A stretch of DNA of 59,748 bases from Dyadobacter psychrotolerans (GCF_004349265.1 NZ_SMFL01000006.1:354521-414268), one strand, 5' to 3'. Counted from the first letter of the stretch, positions 1-8,980 are shown. Program-made: numbers and translations. Notes: a model not told the origin generated them from the letters alone.

Positions 1-60
1 AAAGATGGTGGCCTTTTTGCATTTTAGCTCGTTGCTAAAAACGTTGCACTTATAATACAA

Positions 61-110
61 AGGTCGGTGGTCCGACGGGGCAGGCCATCCTGGACAGCTC
101 CCGCTACGCC
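61..110. other. GC-rich islet
   Basis: Thirty-six of these 50 bases are G or C, between AT-rich stretches on both sides. One frame stays open through it into the following gene but meets a stop at 36-38, so it is not a convincing N-terminus. No recognised RNA motif. Origin unknown. Confidence 0.3.
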
Positions 111-212
111 TTGGTACGAAAAAGTCTCATTCAATACACACGGTTAAGGTTCTGGTATGATTGTTTAATTCCCAGTGTTTTTGATGTTAAACTTTTCAAC
201 AAAGCGAATTAT

Positions 213-470
213 ATGGAATCGACAATCAATTTTATTAAGGAAAAAATGCACGACGCTGGCGATAGCATAGAAGAAGTTCAGAACGTGGGTAACACAGAAC
301 GTATCATTTCCGTAGTTGCGGGAGCTCTTCTGACGTTCTATGGTATGCAGAAGAAAGAGACAATGTTGGGCAAAGGGTTAACCTTCGTTGGCGGCTTACT
401 AATTACAAGAGGGACAACAGGTTTTTGTCCGGTTAACAAGGGCATTAACCGCAACAGTATTTTGGCATAA
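213..470 (+). CDS. DUF2892-like small membrane protein
   Basis: An 85-residue protein. The N-terminal ~25 residues are charged (MESTINFIKEKMHDAGD), followed by NVGNTERIISVVAGALLTFYG and then a second hydrophobic stretch around GKGLTFVGGLLITRGTTGFCPV. The N-x-x-x-x-E-R-x-x-x-x-x-x-G pattern and a C-terminal G-x-C-P are typical of DUF2892/YgaP-type inner-membrane proteins of unknown function. The frame extends upstream to a TTG at 111, but the ATG at 213 gives the family-like N-terminus. Monocistronic, followed by a strong hairpin terminator. Function not known; the family call is from pattern recognition. Confidence 0.7.
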   Translation: MESTINFIKEKMHDAGDSIEEVQNVGNTERIISVVAGALLTFYGMQKKETMLGKGLTFVGGLLITRGTTGFCPVNKGINRNSILA

Positions 471-492
471 ATAATATGTTCATCAATACAAA

Positions 493-526
493 AAAAGCCC
501 TGTAGGCAATTAGCTTACAGGGCTTT
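493..526. terminator. Bidirectional rho-independent terminator
   Basis: An 11-base stem AAGCCCTGTAg / TTACAGGGCTT with an A-run on the left and a T-run on the right. It lies between convergent genes ending at 470 (+) and 550 (-) and can serve both. Confidence 0.85.
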
Positions 527-549
527 TCAGTTACAGGACCGAAATTCTA

Positions 550-1149
550 TTATTTCTGAGAACCATTTCCAGGTTTTACGGGACTTGTCGTGCCAGGCGA
601 AGTTGTATTACCTGGTCTTGTCGTATTTCCGGGACGGGTTGTGTTGCCTGGACGGGTTGTGCTACCTGGTACAGTCGTCGGACGTGTTGTACTGCCGGGA
701 ACTGTTGTACCGGGAATGACACTTCCGGGAGTTGTTGACGGATTCACTGTACCTGGCACCGAAGTCCCCGGCGTAGTAGATGGATATGTTGTTGTTCCCG
801 GTGTTGTTGATGGTATTGTCGTTCCCTGCGTCGGATTGCTTGGCGTTGACGGATAGGTTGTTGTACCAGGCACTACTGTTCCCGGAATTGTTCCCGGCTG
901 TGTCATACTACCCGGCACGGTTGATGGCTGGGTTGTACTTCCGGGTACTGTTGCAGGATAAGTATTTCCAGGCATTGTCGAAGGCTGAGTTGTTCCCGGA
1001 ACTGTTGTACCCGGTACTGATGATGGCCTTGATGTTGAACTTGGAACCGTTGATGACGGTGTTGAACTACTAGGTACTGTTGTCTGCGCAAAAGCAGCAG
1101 ATGATGCAATAATTGTAAGTGCTACGATATTTAATTTTATACTTTTCAT
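550..1149 (-). CDS. Secreted Pro/Thr/Ser/Gly repeat protein
   Basis: 199 residues. Residues 1-21 (MKSIKLNIVALTIIASSAAFA, cut before QTTV) form a clear signal peptide. The rest is almost entirely P, T, S, G and V in loose repeats such as VPGTT, STTPGT and TQPSTVPG, ending in tandem NTTRPG units and a KPGNGSQK tail. There is no globular domain, lipobox or sorting domain. The composition suggests an extended, possibly O-glycosylated mucin-like exported protein; glycosylation is inference only. The opposite strand is also open over much of the gene because of the repeats. Preceded by about 150 bases without a gene. Confidence 0.75.
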   Translation of the reverse strand: MKSIKLNIVALTIIASSAAFAQTTVPSSSTPSSTVPSSTSRPSSVPGTTVPGTTQPSTMPGNTYPATVPGSTTQPSTVPGSMTQPGTIPGTVVPGTTTYPSTPSNPTQGTTIPSTTPGTTTYPSTTPGTSVPGTVNPSTTPGSVIPGTTVPGSTTRPTTVPGSTTRPGNTTRPGNTTRPGNTTSPGTTSPVKPGNGSQK

Positions 1150-1302
1150 GATTTCTGGTTTTTAAGTAATTGTTTATTATGATGATGAACCTAAAATAAC
1201 CGTACCAGTAAATGGTTGATTATCTTACGTATAGTTCAAAAACCGGTAAATTTCGGTCCGTTTTTTTAACTTTTTTATTTAAAATTAAAAATTAAAAGAG
1301 CG

Positions 1303-1479
1303 CTATTTATTCAAATATTCCCGGACCGCTTTTGCTGACGTTCCAGCTGATTTAACAGCCTTTTGCAGCTCCTCTTCGGTGCATCCCAAGGCTTCAGTCC
1401 AGTAAGCCACTTCGTAATCTTCGTTCACGTTGATCCGGCTGCTATCCGCAGGCCCTCTCTTGGTTTTGTCGTCTGCCAT
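1303..1479 (-). CDS. DUF3606 domain protein
   Basis: A 58-residue protein, below many gene-caller cutoffs. It begins MADDKTKRGPADSSRINVNE and continues DYEVAYWTEALGCTEEELQKAV, ending SAKAVREYLNK. The K-x-G-P-x-D-x-x-R-I-N-x-x-E-D-Y-E-V-x-Y-W-T pattern is the signature of DUF3606, a family of small soluble proteins of unknown function common in soil bacteria. It is a complete family-length protein. It stands alone between the secreted repeat protein and ligD. ATG start; no clear ribosome site. Confidence 0.85.
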   Translation of the reverse strand: MADDKTKRGPADSSRINVNEDYEVAYWTEALGCTEEELQKAVKSAGTSAKAVREYLNK

Positions 1480-1629
1480 ATCTCAATCGATTTAGTGATG
1501 CCCGGTGTTATCAAAAATTATACCGGACAAAATCGGGATTATTGTTCACCAAAATGAGGGTATTTCAATCTGGCACAAAGTTTTAATTAAGCTAATTCCT
1601 TTATTATCCGGTCTTTATACTGATACATC

Positions 1630-4350
1630 ATGAGTCTGGTACAATACAAAAAGAAACGTTCGTTCGACGACACGCCTGAACCAACCGCAGGAAAACCTGC
1701 TGATTCACAACTACGATTTGTCATCCAGAAACATCATGCTTCCAGGCTGCATTATGACTTTCGGCTTGAAATGGATGGAGTACTTAAAAGCTGGGCAGTA
1801 CCTAAGGGTCCGTCAACAGATCCTTCCGTAAAAAGACTTGCCATGATGGTGGAAGACCATCCTTTTGACTACAAAGATTTTGAGGGCAGTATTCCAAAAG
1901 GAAACTATGGCGCAGGCACTGTCATTGTTTGGGATGAAGGCACATACGAACCGATTGAAAAGGCGGATAACAAAAAAGCAAGGGAAAAACTGCTTTTGAA
2001 ACAGCTGAAAGAAGGTTCCCTAAAGTTTGTGCTAAAAGGGAAAAAACTAAATGGTGAATTTGCACTGGTACGGACGAAGGGCATGGAGGATAATGCCTGG
2101 CTGCTGATCAAACATAAAGACAAACATGCTTCTGATTCTGATATTACAAAAAAAGATAAATCTGTAAAGTCAAACAAAACACTTGAAGACGTAAAAGCTA
2201 ATCCGGAGGATGTTTACGGACGTAATATAATTCAGCCCGGAAGTACTTTGAAGGATAAACCGGCAAACACAAAAGACGAAGCAAAACAAAAAATATCCGA
2301 ACAGATTGAAAACGATGAGAATTCAGAAATTCCGGAACCAGCCAAAAAAGATGTTAAATCAATTTTAAAAAATGCTCCTGAAAAAGCATTTGATCTCGAA
2401 ACAACACCAATGCTCGCAACTCTGGTTGACGCACCTTTTGATGAAGAAGGCTGGGAATACGAAGTTAAATGGGACGGATACCGCGCACTTGCCATTACTG
2501 ATAAGAACAATGCTCAGCTTAAATCCAGAAATAATAAATCGTTTAACGACAAATTTTATCCTGTTTACGAGGCCATTCAGAAATGGAAAGTCAATGCTGT
2601 CGTGGACGGAGAAATCGTTGTTGTTAATGAAAAAGGTATTTCTGATTTTGGTTCTTTACAAAACTGGCGGAGTGAGGCAGACGGAGAATTGCTTTTTTAT
2701 GTCTTTGATATACTCTGGCTTGACGGCAAAGACCTGACCGGACTTCCGCTTTACGAGCGAAAAGCCGTTTTACAAAGTACTATGCCCGAAGAAGGTTTGA
2801 TTCGAAGCGGTTATAGTGTGGAAACAGACGGAACAGCATTTTTCGATGCGGCCAGGGAATTAGGGCTGGAAGGAATTATCGCGAAACGATCGGACAGTCT
2901 TTACCTGCCCGGAGCAAGGACTAAGGACTGGCTGAAAATTAAAATTAATAAACGGCAGGAAGTTGTAATTGCCGGATATACCAGAAACGAAGGTTCTTCC
3001 AAACATTTCAGTTCGCTTCTCCTGGGAGTTTACGAGAATGGAGATTTTGTCTACGTTGGTAAAGTAGGAACCGGTTTTAAGGACAAACAGCAAAAAGAAA
3101 TGCTGGAGATGTTTAAACCACTGGTTACCGAAAAAAGTCCTTTCAACGAAACTCCCGACTATAATAAACCATCCAGATTCCGGCCCAATCCACCAAAAGC
3201 GAAAGCAACCTGGCTTAAACCGTCCATTGTTTGCGAAGTCAGTTTTGCCGAGATAACTTCCGATGGTGTCTTTCGTCATCCTTCTTTTGAAGGTTTGAGG
3301 GAAGATAAAAAGGCGAAAGATGTAATTCGGGAGACAGAAGCGGATGTTGAAGAAGTACTTGATAAGGACGAAAAAAAAGCCAAACATCCTATTATCAAAC
3401 CACCAAAAGAAAAAACCAGACAAACACTTCTCAATCCAACGGAACAAACACAGGTTAGAAAAATTGACGGGAATGAATTGAAATTCTCAAATTTAAGTAA
3501 GGTATTCTGGCCAAAAGAGAAAATAACTAAGCGCGATCTGATTAACTATTACTATCAAGTTGCTCCATTTATTTTACCATACTTACTGAACCGGCCGATG
3601 TCTCTGAACCGGTTTCCAAACGGGATTCAAGGCAAAAGTTTTTACCAGAAAGATGTTACCGGAAAAGCGCCATCATGGATTGAACTGTTTCCTTACAGCA
3701 GTAATGACAAGGAGCAGAACAAAAATTACATGGTTTGCAAGGACGAAGCCAGTTTACTTTACATGGTCAATCAGGGATGTATTGATATCAATCCCTGGAA
3801 CAGCCGGGTTGAGGCAGAGGATAATCCGGATTGGTGTATTCTCGACCTGGATCCGGACACGACCAATACCTTTGAACAGGTAATTTTAACCGCGCAAACG
3901 ATAAAACAAATTCTTGACGACTCTAACATTCCCGGATATTGCAAAACCTCAGGATCAACAGGGATCCATATTTACATCCCGCTTGGTGCCAAATATAGCT
4001 ATGATCAGTGTCAACTGTTTGCGAAATGGATAGCCATTCAGGCGCAGGAACAGCTTCCGGAATTTACCAGTATCGAGCGCATGACAAAAAACAGAAAAGA
4101 CGAACTTTACATTGATTATCTTCAGAACAGACCCAAAGCAACACTTGCCGCCCCCTACTCTGTCCGTCCAAAACCGGGAGCAACAGTTTCTATGCCACTT
4201 CATTGGGATGAAGTCCAAAAGGGCTTACAGCTAAAAGATTTTACTATTTCCAACGCTTTGGAAAGGTTACAAAAAGAAGGTGACATCTTCAAACCAGTGC
4301 TTGGAGAAGGTATAAATCTGGCTAAAATATTAGGTGATATGGCTGGATAG
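1630..4350 (+). CDS. ligD: ATP-dependent DNA ligase LigD (PE-LIG-POL)
   Basis: 906 residues; the end-processing ligase of bacterial non-homologous end joining. Three domains are seen in order. The 3'-phosphoesterase (residues ~25-170) has KHHASRLHYDFR with H35, H41, D43 and R45. The ATP ligase plus OB fold (~255-570) has the nucleotidyl lysine K280 in EVKWDGYR. The primase-polymerase (~625-900) has the metal-binding pair D739/D741 in LDLDPD. A Lys/Glu-rich linker (~170-250) joins the first two. Length and order match full-length LigD. No ku gene is present in the window, so its usual partner must be elsewhere or absent. ATG start. Confidence 0.97.
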   Translation: MSLVQYKKKRSFDDTPEPTAGKPADSQLRFVIQKHHASRLHYDFRLEMDGVLKSWAVPKGPSTDPSVKRLAMMVEDHPFDYKDFEGSIPKGNYGAGTVIVWDEGTYEPIEKADNKKAREKLLLKQLKEGSLKFVLKGKKLNGEFALVRTKGMEDNAWLLIKHKDKHASDSDITKKDKSVKSNKTLEDVKANPEDVYGRNIIQPGSTLKDKPANTKDEAKQKISEQIENDENSEIPEPAKKDVKSILKNAPEKAFDLETTPMLATLVDAPFDEEGWEYEVKWDGYRALAITDKNNAQLKSRNNKSFNDKFYPVYEAIQKWKVNAVVDGEIVVVNEKGISDFGSLQNWRSEADGELLFYVFDILWLDGKDLTGLPLYERKAVLQSTMPEEGLIRSGYSVETDGTAFFDAARELGLEGIIAKRSDSLYLPGARTKDWLKIKINKRQEVVIAGYTRNEGSSKHFSSLLLGVYENGDFVYVGKVGTGFKDKQQKEMLEMFKPLVTEKSPFNETPDYNKPSRFRPNPPKAKATWLKPSIVCEVSFAEITSDGVFRHPSFEGLREDKKAKDVIRETEADVEEVLDKDEKKAKHPIIKPPKEKTRQTLLNPTEQTQVRKIDGNELKFSNLSKVFWPKEKITKRDLINYYYQVAPFILPYLLNRPMSLNRFPNGIQGKSFYQKDVTGKAPSWIELFPYSSNDKEQNKNYMVCKDEASLLYMVNQGCIDINPWNSRVEAEDNPDWCILDLDPDTTNTFEQVILTAQTIKQILDDSNIPGYCKTSGSTGIHIYIPLGAKYSYDQCQLFAKWIAIQAQEQLPEFTSIERMTKNRKDELYIDYLQNRPKATLAAPYSVRPKPGATVSMPLHWDEVQKGLQLKDFTISNALERLQKEGDIFKPVLGEGINLAKILGDMAG

Positions 4351-4456
4351 TTATTTTTTTCAACTTAAAACAATTTATTTTTTGTGCCAAAACAACACAA
4401 AATCAGCTTTTATAAAGTCATCTTATTGATACACTGACATAATAAAGTTTGCAAAT

Positions 4457-4487
4457 TTTGTCTTAATGATAAATTTATCTACCTTTG
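4457..4487 (+). promoter_or_regulatory. Bacteroidota-type promoter of rpmH
   Basis: TTTTG ending at 4460, a 19-base spacer, then TACCTTTG (4480-4487). This matches the known TTTG / TAnnTTTG consensus of the Bacteroidota primary sigma factor with ideal spacing. It lies about 55 bases before the rpmH start. Confidence 0.8.
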
Positions 4488-4542
4488 CAAGCCAAAATTA
4501 CGGGTCAAAGAGATTTTATATAGGCAATAATTTGATAATGAG

Positions 4543-4701
4543 ATGAAACGTACCTTTCAACCTTCGAATCGCAAGAGGAGAAATAAGCACGGATTCCGTG
4601 AAAGAATGTCTACGGCAAATGGCCGCAATGTTGTTGCTGCCCGTCGCAAAAAAGGCCGTTGGAAATTAACGGTTTCTGACGAAAAACGTCATAAGCAATA
4701 A
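4543..4701 (+). CDS. rpmH: 50S ribosomal protein L34
   Basis: 52 residues, starting MKRTFQPSNRKRRNKHGFRE and ending VSDEKRHKQ. This is the canonical L34 sequence: very basic, with the central RMSTANGR and the A-R-R-x-K-G-R block. L34 sits in the large ribosomal subunit. It is followed about 140 bases later by rnpA, the usual rpmH-rnpA order, with a hairpin terminator between. ATG start. dnaA is not next to it here. Confidence 0.97.
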   Translation: MKRTFQPSNRKRRNKHGFRERMSTANGRNVVAARRKKGRWKLTVSDEKRHKQ

Positions 4702-4784
4702 TTAAGGTTTAAAGTTTGAGTAGGAAGGTTATTTCAGCAAATTTTTTTGTTGAAGAAAGCCTGTTTGGAACTCCAATCTTACAC

Positions 4785-4828
4785 CGTCTGATTCGTTAGA
4801 TTTTTCTGACAGATCAGACGCTTTTTTT
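4785..4828 (+). terminator. Hairpin terminator between rpmH and rnpA
   Basis: CGTCTGAT (4785-4792) pairs with ATCAGACG (4813-4820) and is followed by seven T. It lies 11 bases before the rnpA start, so it could also attenuate rnpA relative to the abundant rpmH transcript (inference). Confidence 0.7.
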
Positions 4829-4838
4829 CTGCAAAAAC

Positions 4839-5258
4839 TTGAAACAAAAATTTGGAAAAAATGAGCGTCTTTGTGATCCTCGTTTAATCGGAAAGCTTTT
4901 TAAAAGAGGTAGTTCGGATGTTCAGACGTTCTACCTCTTTCCTTTTCGGGTGCTTTATATTTACGATAAAGAAAATCCCCCGTCATTTCCTCAGGTCCTT
5001 TTTTCAGTTTCTAAAAAACAGTTTAAAAAAGCTGTTGACCGAAACCTGATCCGCCGCCGCTGTCGCGAGGCATACCGCCTCAACAAACAATCCCTGGTGA
5101 CTTCCCCTCCGGAGTCGCGCCCATCGTACATTGCTTTTTTGTATCTTGCAAAAGAAATAACAACTTACGACGTTATTGAACCGGCTATGAAGCAAACCCT
5201 CAAGAAATTGGGTAAAGTGCCTCCTGCCCTTCTTAAATCGCAAACCGATAATTCCTGA
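4839..5258 (+). CDS. rnpA: Ribonuclease P protein component
   Basis: 139 residues. It binds the RNase P RNA and helps it cleave tRNA 5' leaders. It begins KFGKNERLCDPRLIGKLFKRG and has VLFSVSKKQFKKAVDRNLIRRRCREAYRL, whose K-x-A-V-x-R-N-x-x-R-R-x-x-R-E is the RNP signature, followed by the C-terminal P-S-Y-I-A-F-L-Y. The only good start is a TTG at 4839; the nearby ATG at 4861 is in another frame. Five bases separate it from the S41 protease gene, suggesting cotranscription. Confidence 0.93.
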   Translation: MKQKFGKNERLCDPRLIGKLFKRGSSDVQTFYLFPFRVLYIYDKENPPSFPQVLFSVSKKQFKKAVDRNLIRRRCREAYRLNKQSLVTSPPESRPSYIAFLYLAKEITTYDVIEPAMKQTLKKLGKVPPALLKSQTDNS

Positions 5259-5263
5259 TATAG

Positions 5264-6922
5264 ATGAAAAAGTATTTTCGCTCCATCTGGCTCGCCGTGC
5301 CGGTTGTAGTTGGCCTGGCCTTTGTTTCTTTTCGCCAGGATGACCGCCTTTTTGAAATTGCACGAAATCTGGACATTTACGCTACGCTTTTCAAGGAATT
5401 GAATGCCTATTACGTAGATGAAATCAATCCAAACCAGCTCATCAAAACCAGTATAGACAATATGTTAAGGACACTTGATCCTTATACGGTTTACTATGCT
5501 GAGGATGATATTGAGGATTATATGACAATGACGACCGGAAAATACAACGGAATCGGAGCGGTTGTCAATTCTGCTGAGGGAAAACATACGGTAATGATGG
5601 TATATGAAGATACGCCTGCGCAAAAAGCGGGTTTACAGCTGGGGGACGAAATTGTTAAAATTAACGGGACCGAACTTTCCAATAAAGAAGACTTTGATAC
5701 AGGAAAACTGTTAAAAGGACAAACACAAACCAGTCTGACGCTAACCATTAAGCGTTACGGAATTACCAAACCTCTTGAAGTTACTTTAAACCGGGATATC
5801 GTGAAGGTAACAAATGTGCCTTATTATGGTATGCTGAGCGAAGATGTTGGTTATATCGATCTGAAAGATTTTACTGCAACTGCATCACGTGAAGTTAAAA
5901 CTGCTTTTCAGGAATTGAAGGCAAAAGGAATGAAATCAGTAGTGCTGGATTTGCGTGATAATCCGGGCGGGCTGCTAAACATGGCTATCGAAATTTCCAA
6001 TGTGTTTATTCCAAAAGGAGAAGAAATCGTTTCGACAAAAGGAAAAGTAACAGAGTGGAACAAGACCTACACTGCATTCAATCCTGCTCTTGATATTGAA
6101 ATTCCGGTAGCAGTTATTACCAACAATCGCAGTGCTTCCGCAGCAGAAATTGTAGCCGGGGTTATCCAGGATTACGACAGAGGCGTATTGATCGGTCAGC
6201 GTACTTATGGAAAAGGATTGGTACAAACCACCAGAGACCTTTCTTATAATACCAAAATGAAAATTACTACTGCCAAATATTATATTCCAAGCGGCAGATG
6301 TATTCAGGCTATCGATTACAGCCATCGTAATGAAGACGGAAGTGTAGGTAAAATTTCGGACTCCCTGATGACTGCCTTTAAAACCCGTAACGGACGTACT
6401 GTTTACGATGGCGGAGGTATCTTGCCGGATATTATAACGGAAAAAGAAAATTATTCACCACTGGCATCTTCACTTGGACGCAACCGCCTGTTCTTTGATT
6501 ACGCTGTAAAATATCATTTCGAGCACCCGACCATTAAACCTGCCAAAGAATTTCACCTGACGGACAGCGATTACGCAGCTTTTGTAAAATGGCTTTCCGA
6601 CAAGGAATATGATTACACGACGCAGGTTGAAAGAGATCTGAACGACCTGGAAGCATCGGCGAAAAAGGAAAAATCGATTGATGTCATCGGCGAGCAGTTA
6701 AAAGCACTAAGATCAAAACTATCCCACAGTAAGGATAATGATCTTCAGATTGCAAAAGCAGAGATAAAGAAAATACTGGAAGCTGAGGTAATCAAACATT
6801 ATTATCTGGAAAAAGGCATGAGAGAAGCTTCCTTCAACGAGGATACCGAAGTCAAAGCTGCACTTGCACTGTTTAAAGACACGAACCGGTACAATGAAAT
6901 CCTGAAAGGGAAAAAGAACTAA
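5264..6922 (+). CDS. S41 family C-terminal processing protease
   Basis: 552 residues. N-terminal signal peptide or anchor (residues ~1-24, MKKYFRSIWLAVPVVVGLAF), a PDZ domain (~85-165), the S41 catalytic domain (~180-345) and a long charged helical C-terminal region (~400-552). The Ser-Lys dyad is predicted as S292 (in RSASAAE) and K317 (in TYGKG), 25 residues apart as in Prc/CtpA, with Q321 following. Such periplasmic enzymes trim C-termini of exported proteins. Length is usual for the Bacteroidota branch. It follows rnpA by 5 bases; the spacer after it holds an inverted-repeat element. Confidence 0.93.
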   Translation: MKKYFRSIWLAVPVVVGLAFVSFRQDDRLFEIARNLDIYATLFKELNAYYVDEINPNQLIKTSIDNMLRTLDPYTVYYAEDDIEDYMTMTTGKYNGIGAVVNSAEGKHTVMMVYEDTPAQKAGLQLGDEIVKINGTELSNKEDFDTGKLLKGQTQTSLTLTIKRYGITKPLEVTLNRDIVKVTNVPYYGMLSEDVGYIDLKDFTATASREVKTAFQELKAKGMKSVVLDLRDNPGGLLNMAIEISNVFIPKGEEIVSTKGKVTEWNKTYTAFNPALDIEIPVAVITNNRSASAAEIVAGVIQDYDRGVLIGQRTYGKGLVQTTRDLSYNTKMKITTAKYYIPSGRCIQAIDYSHRNEDGSVGKISDSLMTAFKTRNGRTVYDGGGILPDIITEKENYSPLASSLGRNRLFFDYAVKYHFEHPTIKPAKEFHLTDSDYAAFVKWLSDKEYDYTTQVERDLNDLEASAKKEKSIDVIGEQLKALRSKLSHSKDNDLQIAKAEIKKILEAEVIKHYYLEKGMREASFNEDTEVKAALALFKDTNRYNEILKGKKN

Positions 6923-6942
6923 TGTTTGGTTAACAGTAGAAC

Positions 6943-7072
6943 AGTTTTTAGTTTACCGTAGTTAGTTCAAAGTATAGAAACACGATAAATCATAAGGAAA
7001 ATTAAAAGGCACTAAACGCCTAAACTTGATGAAAGTAGCAGCCTCCCGGCTGTGAACTAAACACTGAAAACT
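6943..7072. repeat. AGTTTACAG-type inverted repeat element, copy 1
   Basis: The left arm (6943-6958) has AGTTTTTAGTTTACCG. The right arm (7050-7072) reads CTGTGAACTAAACACTGAAAACT, an imperfect reverse complement of the left. The middle holds no gene. Similar arms recur at 15391-15475, about 16010-16140 and 19685-19756. Confidence 0.6.
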
Positions 7073-7085
7073 TTGAACTTCTGCA

Positions 7086-7781
7086 ATGCGCTTATTAAGT
7101 ATTGATACTTCCACAAGAGGCTGCTCGGTAGCGGTGCACGAGAACGGTGTTTTGCTTGCGGGATATGATCTTTATACCGACAAATCATCCTCTGCGATGC
7201 TTACCACACTGATGAAAAATGCAGTGGAACATGCTGGTTTCGCGCTTCATGATCTCGATGCTGTGGTAGTTGCAAAAGGTCCGGGATCTTACACCGGTTT
7301 GCGTGTAGGCGCCTCCACTGCGAAAGGACTCTGCTACGCTCTGGACAAACCTTTAATCGCAATTAATACACTGGAAGCGATGGCACATCAGGTTATTCCT
7401 TTCTTTTCAGGAGAGACGCTGTTTTGTCCGATGATCGATGCGCGGCGAATGGAAGTTTATGCCGCGGTTTTTAGTTCTGATGGTTCTGTTGTGCAGGAAA
7501 CAAAGGCCATTATTATGGATGAACATTCCTTCGGAGACCTGTTAAAAGATCGAAGGGTCGTTTTTTTCGGAGATGGAGCTGCGAAATGCAAAGCATTGCT
7601 TGCAGATGATTCGAATGCTATTTTTCTTAACGAAGAAATTCGTCCTTCTGCGCGAACCGTTGGCAGTCTTGCTTTTAAGTCATTTACAGAAAATAATTTT
7701 GAAGATCTGGCCACCTTTGAGCCCTATTATCTGAAAGATTTTATGAGCCCTCCTTCCCGAAAAGCGGCATTGACCGTCTGA
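7086..7781 (+). CDS. tsaB: tRNA threonylcarbamoyladenosine protein TsaB
   Basis: 231 residues; the non-catalytic partner of TsaD in making the t6A37 modification of tRNAs reading ANN codons. It has the ASKHA fold N-terminus MRLLSIDTSTRGCSVAV, the diagnostic KGPGSYTGLRVGASTAKGLCYAL, and PMIDARRMEVYAAVF. This matches TsaB/YeaZ rather than TsaD, since the metal-binding H-x-x-x-H is missing and the protein is short. tsaD and tsaE are not in the window. An inverted-repeat element fills the upstream spacer; a DUF2480 gene follows after 81 bases. Confidence 0.93.
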   Translation: MRLLSIDTSTRGCSVAVHENGVLLAGYDLYTDKSSSAMLTTLMKNAVEHAGFALHDLDAVVVAKGPGSYTGLRVGASTAKGLCYALDKPLIAINTLEAMAHQVIPFFSGETLFCPMIDARRMEVYAAVFSSDGSVVQETKAIIMDEHSFGDLLKDRRVVFFGDGAAKCKALLADDSNAIFLNEEIRPSARTVGSLAFKSFTENNFEDLATFEPYYLKDFMSPPSRKAALTV

Positions 7782-7862
7782 CAAATCAATATTTACTTCC
7801 TTCGGTTCAAAACAAACTCTTTCTTTTTGGTGTTGTAATCCTGAATCGAAAATTCAAAAGAA

Positions 7863-8378
7863 ATGGAAACCGAAGAAATTATCAATCGTGTAGCAACCAG
7901 TGGCATTATTTCACTGGATCTTGAAGAACTTTATCATCCGGGAGAAAGAATTGTCTACGACATGAAGGACAATCTGTTTCAGGGAATGATTTTACGTGAA
8001 AAAGACTTCCGGGAATTTTTAAAGGTACATGACTGGTCTCAGTATCAGGAAAAAAACGTAGCCATCGTCTGTTCGGAAGATGCAATCGTTCCTACCTGGG
8101 CGTACATGCTGCTGGCGATTCAACTGGAACCGTTCGCGAATGCGGTTGTTTTTGGTGATTTAAATGTTTTGGAAGATAAGCTGTTTTCCGCAGCTATTCA
8201 GAAAATAGATGCAGAGGAATACCGTGGTAAACGTGTTGTTATAAAAGGATGCAGCAAATTTCCTGTACCGATTTCTGCGTATGTTGAGATAACAACATTA
8301 TTGAAACCTGTTGCCCAAAGCCTGATGTTTGGCGAACCCTGCAGCACGGTTCCATTATACAAAAAACCTAAGAACTGA
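7863..8378 (+). CDS. DUF2480 family protein
   Basis: 171 residues, soluble, no signal peptide. It begins METEEIINRVATSGIISLDLEELYHPGERIVYDMKDNLFQ and carries WAYMLLA and VVIKGCSKFPVP in the C-terminal half, the pattern of DUF2480, a family nearly confined to Bacteroidota with no established function. Full length for the family. Its 3' end overlaps the convergent rnhB gene by 11 bases. Family assignment is by recognition. Confidence 0.85.
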   Translation: METEEIINRVATSGIISLDLEELYHPGERIVYDMKDNLFQGMILREKDFREFLKVHDWSQYQEKNVAIVCSEDAIVPTWAYMLLAIQLEPFANAVVFGDLNVLEDKLFSAAIQKIDAEEYRGKRVVIKGCSKFPVPISAYVEITTLLKPVAQSLMFGEPCSTVPLYKKPKN

Positions 8379-8979
8379 TTTCTTCTACTGAAATAACCTC
8401 ATCTGCCAGCAATTTAAAGCTCATGCGGTGATAGGAGCATGTTCCATGTTCGCGGATTGCCCGGCGGTGATGCAAAGTCGGATACCCGACATTGCTTTCC
8501 CAGCCATAATGCGGAAAACGAAGACCCAAATCCGACATCAGTTCATCTCTGTAATTTTTAGCAAGAACAGACGCGGCAGCTATTGACAGATAATGTGCAT
8601 CTCCCTGGATGATACACGTATGCGGGATCATAGGATAAGGTGTAAAACGGTTTCCGTCTACCAGCAAGTGTTCAGGGCGGACATGCAGTTTATCCACTGC
8701 GCGGTGCATGGCCAGAAAACTTGCCTTCAGGATATTAATTTTATCAATTTCGAGATTATCCACTTCTGCCACGGCATATGCTATTGCTTCACGAATAATT
8801 TCCTTTTCGAGTTCAACCCGCTGTAATTTAGACAGTTGCTTAGAGTCATTGAGATAAAGATGGGTATAATCTCTTGGAAGAATTACTGCGGCAGCAACCA
8901 CCGGTCCTGCCAGACATCCCCTTCCTACCTCATCCAGGCCTGCTTCAACAGCATCTATATTGTAATATGATTTAAGCAT
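8368..8979 (-). CDS. rnhB: Ribonuclease HII
   Basis: 203 residues from the ATG at 8979 (a TTG four codons upstream is possible but would overlap the previous stop). It cleaves RNA in RNA/DNA hybrids, including single ribonucleotides. EAGLDEVGRGCLAGPVVAAA contains the first acidic pair; NDSKQLSKLQR, LLVDGNRF and IAAASVLAKNYRDELM are further type-2 RNase H motifs. It is the last gene of the Bat-type operon (VWA stop TAA, one base, ATG) and its end overlaps the convergent DUF2480 gene. Confidence 0.95.
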   Translation of the reverse strand: MLKSYYNIDAVEAGLDEVGRGCLAGPVVAAAVILPRDYTHLYLNDSKQLSKLQRVELEKEIIREAIAYAVAEVDNLEIDKINILKASFLAMHRAVDKLHVRPEHLLVDGNRFTPYPMIPHTCIIQGDAHYLSIAAASVLAKNYRDELMSDLGLRFPHYGWESNVGYPTLHHRRAIREHGTCSYHRMSFKLLADEVISVEEISS

Positions 8980-8980
8980 C

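Noticed and set aside
590..856. Plus-strand open frame of VLPG/VVPG repeats opposite the secreted repeat protein
   Set aside because: The repeat DNA is open in several frames. Only the minus-strand reading has a signal peptide and a terminator.
2860..3447. 195-codon frame on the minus strand inside ligD
   Set aside because: The plus strand encodes conserved LigD sequence throughout; the antisense frame has no recognisable motif.
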